Source of the DNA: Vulcanimicrobiota bacterium
Lineage (GTDB): Bacteria; Eremiobacterota; Eremiobacteria; Baltobacterales; Baltobacteraceae
Assembly (NCBI GenBank): GCA_028287545.1
Contig: JAQBPL010000094.1
Location: 1 to 10,860 of the forward strand
Reading direction: 5' to 3'
Length of the DNA stretch: 10,860 nt
Below are positions 6,585 to 10,860 of the stretch, in pieces. Every line of letters begins with the position of its first letter. Position 1 is the stretch's first letter. Below the pieces are notes generated by a model that worked only from the letters and a program-made list of their open reading frames with translations, made no database searches and was not told the origin of the DNA. Both the position numbers and the translations under genes were made by a program.

Positions 6585-7016
6585 ATGAGCCGAGCATTCA
6601 TGAAGGAACGCGAGGACGCTCCCGATCCCGTCATCCTCCCCGATCGGGTCGGCCCGGCGCCGATCACCCCTGCGGGTTTGGTCGCTCTCGAAGAGCAGCT
6701 GCAGGCGGCAACCGACCAGAACGAGCGGGCACGGCTCGAACGGCTCATCGACGCCGCCACCGTGCTGCCGCCGCCCGAGGATACGAACGTCGTGGGATTC
6801 GGGGCGACGGTGCGCGTCGAAGGCGCAGCGCCGAAACCGCGTCCGTTCACGATCGTCGGCGACGTGGAGGCCGATCCCGCCGGCGGGCGGATCGGCGTGA
6901 CCTCGCCGCTAGCGCAGGCGCTGCTGGGCGCGCACGTCGGCGACGCCGTCGTCTGGCATCGTCCGGCCGGCGATCGTCGCGTCGTGGTCCGCTCGATCGC
7001 CTACGAATCGAGCTGA
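6585..7016 (+). CDS. GreA/GreB-family protein with a shortened coiled coil
   Basis: The 143-residue protein carries the FKBP-like C-terminal domain of the GreA/GreB family at about 69-141 (FGATVRVEG, then FTIVGDVEAD, SPLAQALLGAHVGDAVVW and VVVRSIAYE). The beginning MSRAFMKERE and the ITPAGLVALEEQL segment resemble a subgroup of Gre-like proteins that I recall beginning MSRAFVKE, which supports the ATG at 6585 over the ATG at 6600. Only about 30 residues (30-60) are available for the N-terminal helical hairpin; canonical GreA uses about 70, with acidic residues at the tip that reach the polymerase active site. Classical transcript-cleavage activity is therefore doubtful. It may bind RNA polymerase through the C-terminal domain, like Rnk or other Gre paralogues. 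It is separated by 98 bases from the downstream catabolic operon and could be cotranscribed with it. Confidence 0.85.
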   Translation: MSRAFMKEREDAPDPVILPDRVGPAPITPAGLVALEEQLQAATDQNERARLERLIDAATVLPPPEDTNVVGFGATVRVEGAAPKPRPFTIVGDVEADPAGGRIGVTSPLAQALLGAHVGDAVVWHRPAGDRRVVVRSIAYESS

Positions 7017-7037
7017 CGCGAGGCGGTGAGGCAGACG

Positions 7038-7063
7038 GCCCGGCTCGTTGAATCGCGCCGGGC
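7038..7063 (+). other. GC-rich hairpin between the Gre-like gene and the aldolase operon
   Basis: GCCCGGC (7038-7044) is complementary to GCCGGGC (7057-7063) around a 12-base loop. It lies in the only sizeable gap before the catabolic operon. There is no T-tract, so it is not a clear terminator; it may be an operator-like inverted repeat, a processing site or chance. I see no convincing -35/-10 pair in 7017-7114. Confidence 0.3.
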
Positions 7064-7114
7064 AGGGGTCGTGGTGCGAGCGAGGGTATCGCCGGGGGTG
7101 GAGATGCACGCGCC

Positions 7115-7822
7115 GTGATCGATGCCGACCCTGCCTTGATCGGAGATCTCGTCAGCGCGAACCACATCCTCTACCGGCACGGCGTGGTCGACGGGTTCGG
7201 CCACGTCAGCGTGCGCGACGAGGGGAACCCGAATCGCTTCCTGCTGGCGCGCAACATGGCGCCGGCGCTCGTGGCGACGGGCGACATCATGGCGTTCGCG
7301 CTCGACGGAACGCCCGAGAACGACGCGCGCCAACCGTATCTCGAACGCTTCATCCACGGCTCGATCTACCGCGCTCGTCCCGACGTGGGCGCCGTCGTGC
7401 ACAGCCACGCACCGTCGGTGATTCCCTTCGGCGTCGTCCGCGGCGTCACGCTGCGGCCGATCTATCACATGAGCTCGTTCTTGGGCGGCCCGGTTCCGGT
7501 GTTCGAGATTCGCGACGCGGCCGGCGACGACAACGACGTGATGGTGCGCGACGTACGGCTCGGAGACGCGCTTGCAACCTCGCTCGGCGCGTTGCCGGCG
7601 GTGCTGATGCGGGGCCACGGGGCGACGATCGTCGGCAGCGACGTGCGTCAAGCGGTGTTCCGCGCGATCTACACCGCGGCGAATGCGGGCCTGCAGGCCG
7701 AGGCGATGCGCCTCGGCGAGGTGACCTACCTGAGCGAATACGAGATCGCGCGCTCGGCGGCCACCAACGCCGGGCAGCCCGAGCGTGCCTGGAATCTTTG
7801 GCGCCGCGAGGCGCAAGGGTGA
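7115..7822 (+). CDS. Class II aldolase/adducin-family enzyme (aldolase or decarboxylase)
   Basis: The 235-residue protein belongs to the class II aldolase/adducin family, zinc-dependent lyases that cleave or decarboxylate hydroxy-carbonyl substrates. His96 and His98 (VVHSHAP) and His168 (MRGHG) are the expected metal ligands. Glu77 (YLERFIHG) lies 19 residues before His96, the same spacing as the catalytic Glu73 and His92 of fuculose-1-phosphate aldolase as I recall it. The motifs GFGHVSVR, YLERFIHGSIYRARPDV and IPFG recall the subgroup near 3-hydroxy-2-methylpyridine-4,5-dicarboxylate decarboxylase, but substrate cannot be assigned. GTG is the only usual start in frame after the TGA at 7049; GGAG lies 11 bases upstream. 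A short reading frame ends in a TGA overlapping this GTG. Its own stop overlaps the next gene's GTG, marking it as the first gene of the catabolic operon. Confidence 0.88.
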   Translation: MIDADPALIGDLVSANHILYRHGVVDGFGHVSVRDEGNPNRFLLARNMAPALVATGDIMAFALDGTPENDARQPYLERFIHGSIYRARPDVGAVVHSHAPSVIPFGVVRGVTLRPIYHMSSFLGGPVPVFEIRDAAGDDNDVMVRDVRLGDALATSLGALPAVLMRGHGATIVGSDVRQAVFRAIYTAANAGLQAEAMRLGEVTYLSEYEIARSAATNAGQPERAWNLWRREAQG

Positions 7823-8961
7823 ACGCTCGCGGACCGTTGGCCGGCGTGCGCGTCCTCGACTTCAGCACGCTGCTGCCCGGTCCGCTCGCGACGCTGATCC
7901 TCGCCGAAGCCGGCGCGGAGGTCATCAAGCTCGAACGTCCCGGCGGCGAAGAGCTGCGCGGTTACGAACCCGCCTTCGGCAGCGATAGCGCGCAGTTCGC
8001 GGTGCTCAACGCCGGCAAGCGCAGCGTCGTCTTCGACGCGAAGGATCCCCAGGGAATCGCGCGGCTGCGAGCGCTGCTCGAAAGCGCGGACGTGCTGGTC
8101 GAACAATTCCGTCCGGGCGTCATGGCGCGACTCGGTCTGGGCTACGACGACGTGCACGCGATCAACTCGCGGCTCGTGTATTGTTCGATCAACGGCTTCG
8201 GGAGCAGCGGCGCGCGCGCGGGCCTCGCGGCGCACGACCTCAACTACGTCGCCGAATCGGGCCTGCTCGCGCTCGTGGCGGACAGCGACGGAACGCCGAA
8301 TTTGCCGCCGGCGCTCATCGCGGACATCGGCGGCGGCGCCTTGCCGGCGGTGATCAACATCCTGCTCGCGCTGCGCGAGCGCGACGCGACCGGCGTCGGC
8401 CGCCGGGTCGAAATCGCGATGTCCGAAGCGGTCCTCACCTTTGCGCCGTGGGCGTTGTTGACACACGCGGTGACCGGCGCGGCGCCGGCCCCGAACGCCG
8501 ACCGCCTGAGCGGCGGATCGCCGCGGTATCACGTCTACCGCACCGCCGATGACCGATACCTCGCCGTCGCGCCGCTCGAGCAGCGCTTCTGGGAGACGTT
8601 CTGCGAGGCGATCGGTCTGCCCGGGGAACTTCGCGATCACCGCGGCGCTCCGGCGGCGACGATCGATGCGGTGAAGGCGATCGTCGCCACGCGGACGGCG
8701 GATGCGTGGATGGCGCGGTTCGCCGGGCTCGACGTGTGCGTGACGATCGTGCGCGACGTGGGCCAAGCGCGCACCGATCGCGTCTATGCGGAACACGGCG
8801 TGTTTGCGTATCAGGTCGAAGCGGCCGGCGAGCGGATCGCGGCGCTGCCGCTGCCGCTCGATCCGGGATTTCGTGACGGCGTGTTCGTGAAGCGCGCGCC
8901 GGCGCTCGGCGAGGGGAACGAACTCCTCGCCGCGCAGAGATTCGAAGGACGGGCGCGCTGA
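7819..8961 (+). CDS. Family III CoA-transferase superfamily protein, alpha-methylacyl-CoA racemase type
   Basis: The 380-residue protein has the CaiB/BaiF fold signature (GVRVLDFSTLLPGPLATLIL, AGAEVIKLERPGGE, then DVLVEQFRPGVMARLGLGYD). The central motif AHDLNYVAESG and the later ADIGGGALPAV resemble alpha-methylacyl-CoA racemase more than CoA-transferases. His139, Asp140, Asp169 and Glu254 stand at a constant +13 offset from His126, Asp127, Asp156 and Glu241 of the Mycobacterium tuberculosis racemase as I remember its numbering. This supports 2-epimerisation of a branched acyl-CoA, though a transferase remains possible. The family length is about 360-400, so it appears complete. The GTG start overlaps the aldolase stop (GTGA) and has GAGG 7 bases upstream. 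The frame is open back to 7048, but that part is an arginine-rich shadow of the aldolase gene. Its stop overlaps the next ATG by one base. Confidence 0.9.
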   Translation: MNARGPLAGVRVLDFSTLLPGPLATLILAEAGAEVIKLERPGGEELRGYEPAFGSDSAQFAVLNAGKRSVVFDAKDPQGIARLRALLESADVLVEQFRPGVMARLGLGYDDVHAINSRLVYCSINGFGSSGARAGLAAHDLNYVAESGLLALVADSDGTPNLPPALIADIGGGALPAVINILLALRERDATGVGRRVEIAMSEAVLTFAPWALLTHAVTGAAPAPNADRLSGGSPRYHVYRTADDRYLAVAPLEQRFWETFCEAIGLPGELRDHRGAPAATIDAVKAIVATRTADAWMARFAGLDVCVTIVRDVGQARTDRVYAEHGVFAYQVEAAGERIAALPLPLDPGFRDGVFVKRAPALGEGNELLAAQRFEGRAR

Positions 8962-10472
8962 TGGCGGCGCTTCCTGCCAACGCCGAAGTCGCCGTGATCG
9001 GCGCAGGCACGATGGGTGCGGGAATCGCGCGCGTCGCAGCGGCGGCGGGACACCCGGTCCTCATCTATGACACCCGCGAGGGCGCCTCCGCACGAGCGAT
9101 CGATACGATCCGCACCGACCTCGACCGGCAAGTCGAGCGCGGAAAACTGCTGCGCGGCGACGCGGAGGCGCTGGTCGGGCGGCTGCATCCGGCGCTGCAC
9201 TTGGACGTGATGGGGCGCGCGCGGATGGTGATCGAGGCGATCGTGGAGAACCGTGACGCGAAGATCGCGCTCTTCCGCGACCTCGAACGCGTCGTGCTGC
9301 CGGACGCGATTCTCGCGACCAACACCTCGTCGATCTCGGTCAACGCGATCGGCGGCGCGCTCAAATATCCAGGGCGCTGCGTCGGCATGCATTTCTTCAA
9401 CCCGGCGCACCTGATGCCGCTGGTGGAGGTCGTCGCCGCGTTGACCGCATCGGAGGAGGCGATCGAAACGGTCACCGCGACCGCGATCGCCTGGGGGAAG
9501 CGCGCGATCCGCGTGAACTCGACGCCGGGATTCGTCGTCAACCGCGTCGCGCGCCCGTACTATGCCGAGGCGTTGCGCACGCGCTCCGAGTTCTTCGCGG
9601 GGCTCGCCGACGTCGACGCCGCGCTGACGGAGTCGGGCGGCTTCCGCATGGGTCCGTTCCGGCTGATGGACATGATCGGCAACGACGTGAATTACGCGGT
9701 GACCCGTTCGGTGTTCGAGGCGTTCGGCTACGACCGCCGCTTCGCGCCCTCGCTGCTGCAGCAGGAGCTGGTCGATGCCGGCCGCCTCGGCCGCAAAACC
9801 GGTCGCGGCTACTACGCCTACGAACCGCAAGTGCCGGAGCCGCACGTCGAGGAATCGCCGGCGGGACCGGCGCCGTCGCGCGTCGTCGCGCACGGCGATC
9901 TGGGCGTCGCCGCACCGATCCTCGCGCTCGCGCGCGCGAAGGGCATCCTCGTCGAGGAACGCGCCGCAGACGAGCCGCGCATCGAGGTCGACGGCGTCGC
10001 GCTCAAACTGACCGACGGGGCGCTGGCGACCGAACACGAGCGGGTGCGGCCGACCGTGCTGTTCGATCTCGCGCTCGACTACGAAACCTGCACGCGCATC
10101 GTGATCGCGACCGGGCTGGCGGACGGAGCGCGTCGGGGCGCCGTCGCGGCGGGATTCTTTCAAGCGCTGGGCAAGCGCGTCACGCCGCTCCCCGACATCC
10201 CGGGGATGATCGTGATGCGCACGGTGACCGCGATCGCCAACGAGGCAAGCACGATGCTCTCCGAAGGGATCTCCGACGCAACGATCGATCTGGCGATGAC
10301 GCTGGGCGTGAGCTACCCGCTCGGCCCGCTCGCCTGGGGCACGCGGATCGGCTGGGCGCGCGTCCTCGCGGTGCTGGAGAACATGAGCCGGTTGCTCGGT
10401 CCCGAGCGCTATCGTCCGGCGTACGTCCTGCGTCTGCGCGCGCTCGGCGCCGCGAGCGGCGCGGCGTCATGA
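8961..10472 (+). CDS. 3-hydroxyacyl-CoA dehydrogenase, PaaH-like two-C-domain form
   Basis: The 503-residue enzyme oxidises L-3-hydroxyacyl-CoA to 3-ketoacyl-CoA with NAD+. The Rossmann domain begins with VIGAGTMGAGIA (Gly14, Gly16, Gly19), and an acidic Asp37 after strand two favours NAD+. Ser123 (NTSSIS), His144 (GMHFFNP), Glu156 (LMPLVEV) and Asn194 (PGFVVNRV) reproduce the spacing of the catalytic Ser137, His158, Glu170 and Asn208 of the mitochondrial enzyme. The first C-terminal domain spans about 188-288 (ends GRKTGRGYYAY). A less conserved segment covers about 305-410, and a second C-terminal domain covers 412-495 (IPGMIVMRTVTAIANEA, YPLGPLAWG). This layout is that of PaaH-type dehydrogenases of aromatic and acyl-CoA catabolism, which are somewhat shorter (about 475 residues). 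There is no enoyl-CoA hydratase domain. The ATG shares one base with the preceding TGA, with AAGGA 11 bases upstream. Confidence 0.93.
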   Translation: MAALPANAEVAVIGAGTMGAGIARVAAAAGHPVLIYDTREGASARAIDTIRTDLDRQVERGKLLRGDAEALVGRLHPALHLDVMGRARMVIEAIVENRDAKIALFRDLERVVLPDAILATNTSSISVNAIGGALKYPGRCVGMHFFNPAHLMPLVEVVAALTASEEAIETVTATAIAWGKRAIRVNSTPGFVVNRVARPYYAEALRTRSEFFAGLADVDAALTESGGFRMGPFRLMDMIGNDVNYAVTRSVFEAFGYDRRFAPSLLQQELVDAGRLGRKTGRGYYAYEPQVPEPHVEESPAGPAPSRVVAHGDLGVAAPILALARAKGILVEERAADEPRIEVDGVALKLTDGALATEHERVRPTVLFDLALDYETCTRIVIATGLADGARRGAVAAGFFQALGKRVTPLPDIPGMIVMRTVTAIANEASTMLSEGISDATIDLAMTLGVSYPLGPLAWGTRIGWARVLAVLENMSRLLGPERYRPAYVLRLRALGAASGAAS

Positions 10473-10860
10473 GCGTCCCGGAGCAGAGCGCGGCGGACGA
10501 GCGCGAGCTGCGCGAGGGCGTGCGCAACGTCTGCGCCGCCTATCCCGACGCCTACTGGCGCGAGCTCGACGCGAAACGCGCGTATCCCGACGCGTTCGTA
10601 GCGGCGCTCACCGACGCCGCGGTTCTCGCCGCGCTGATCCCCGACGAATACGGCGGCGCTGGGCTCGGGCTCGATGCCGCCTCGATCATCCTCGAAGAGA
10701 TCAACCACACCGGCGGAAACGCCGCGGTCTGTCACGCGCAGATGTACACGATGGGAACGCTGCTGCGCCACGGCAGCCCGGAACAAAAACAGCAGTACCT
10801 GCCGAAGATCGCGGCCGGAGAACTGCGGCTGCAGGCGTTCGGCGTCACCGAACCGACGGC
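10469..10860 (+). CDS. Acyl-CoA dehydrogenase, N-terminal 130 residues (runs off right edge)
   Basis: The visible part is the all-helical N-terminal domain of a flavin-dependent acyl-CoA dehydrogenase, which introduces the alpha-beta double bond into an acyl-CoA. Recognisable stretches are LIPDEYGGAGLGL (about 60-72), SIILEEINHTGGNAA, HGSPEQKQQYLPKIAAGEL and, at the edge, AFGVTEPTA, the start of the motif that contacts FAD and substrate. The catalytic glutamate and the C-terminal half lie beyond the window. The ATG overlaps the stop of the dehydrogenase gene as ATGA; there is no good ribosome site, so translation probably relies on coupling. With the upstream racemase and hydroxyacyl-CoA dehydrogenase it makes most of a beta-oxidation-like route; a hydratase and thiolase would be expected further right. 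Substrate range cannot be judged. Confidence 0.92.
   Translation, partial: MSVPEQSAADERELREGVRNVCAAYPDAYWRELDAKRAYPDAFVAALTDAAVLAALIPDEYGGAGLGLDAASIILEEINHTGGNAAVCHAQMYTMGTLLRHGSPEQKQQYLPKIAAGELRLQAFGVTEPT

Noticed and set aside
6450..7114. Search of the intergenic stretches for tRNA, small RNA, riboswitch or mobile-element ends
   Set aside because: Gaps are short (135 and 98 bases), with no cloverleaf, no terminal inverted repeats with target duplications and no conserved riboswitch core that I can see.
7048..7818. 257-residue upstream extension of the racemase/CoA-transferase frame
   Set aside because: It is an arginine-rich out-of-frame reading of the class II aldolase gene, whose zinc ligands and length are intact; the GTG at 7819 has a ribosome site and the family N-terminus.
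8811..10163. 450-codon minus-strand frame opposite the hydroxyacyl-CoA dehydrogenase
   Set aside because: Arginine/aspartate-rich shadow without motifs; the opposite strand carries a complete, motif-perfect enzyme.

Overview
The window is very GC-rich, gene-dense chromosomal DNA with no mobile element, RNA gene or CRISPR array that I can see. A large SARP/BTAD-type regulator, GTG starts, 1-4 base gene overlaps, lipoproteins with poly-glycine after the lipobox, and sedolisin (S53) protease suggest a soil or acid-tolerant bacterium with a lipoprotein-anchoring envelope. A Candidatus Eremiobacterota-like (former WPS-2) lineage is my best guess. That placement is inference from gene style only; no marker gene is present.

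Left arm, minus strand (about 3525 down to 1): a secretion operon of at least three lipoprotein genes. It runs from a lipoprotein of unknown function (3525-2101), to a lipid-anchored sedolisin-family pro-protease (2104-104), to a third lipoprotein whose first 35 codons are in view (107 to the left edge). Both junctions are 4-base start/stop overlaps (GTGA and ATGA), so translation is probably coupled.

Centre, plus strand: a 954-residue regulator (3585-6449) with an AfsR/SARP-like winged helix, a BTAD domain, a shortened P-loop module and a long helical-repeat tail, transcribed divergently from the lipoprotein operon. The only plausible -10 for the lipoprotein operon lies on top of the regulator start codon. 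Just upstream of that -10 are two identical heptamers spaced 11 bp apart, the geometry known for SARP operators. I infer that this regulator or a paralogue controls the protease operon. Next is a small GreA/GreB-type protein (6585-7016) with a very short coiled coil and an apparently leaderless promoter.

Right arm, plus strand (7115 to the right edge): a tight catabolic operon. Its genes are a class II aldolase/decarboxylase-like enzyme, an alpha-methylacyl-CoA racemase/CaiB-family protein with the racemase catalytic residues, a PaaH-like 3-hydroxyacyl-CoA dehydrogenase with two C-terminal domains, and the start of an acyl-CoA dehydrogenase. Every junction overlaps by 1 or 4 bases. Together they look like oxidation of an acyl-CoA thioester, possibly methyl-branched or aromatic-derived; the real substrate cannot be read from the sequence.
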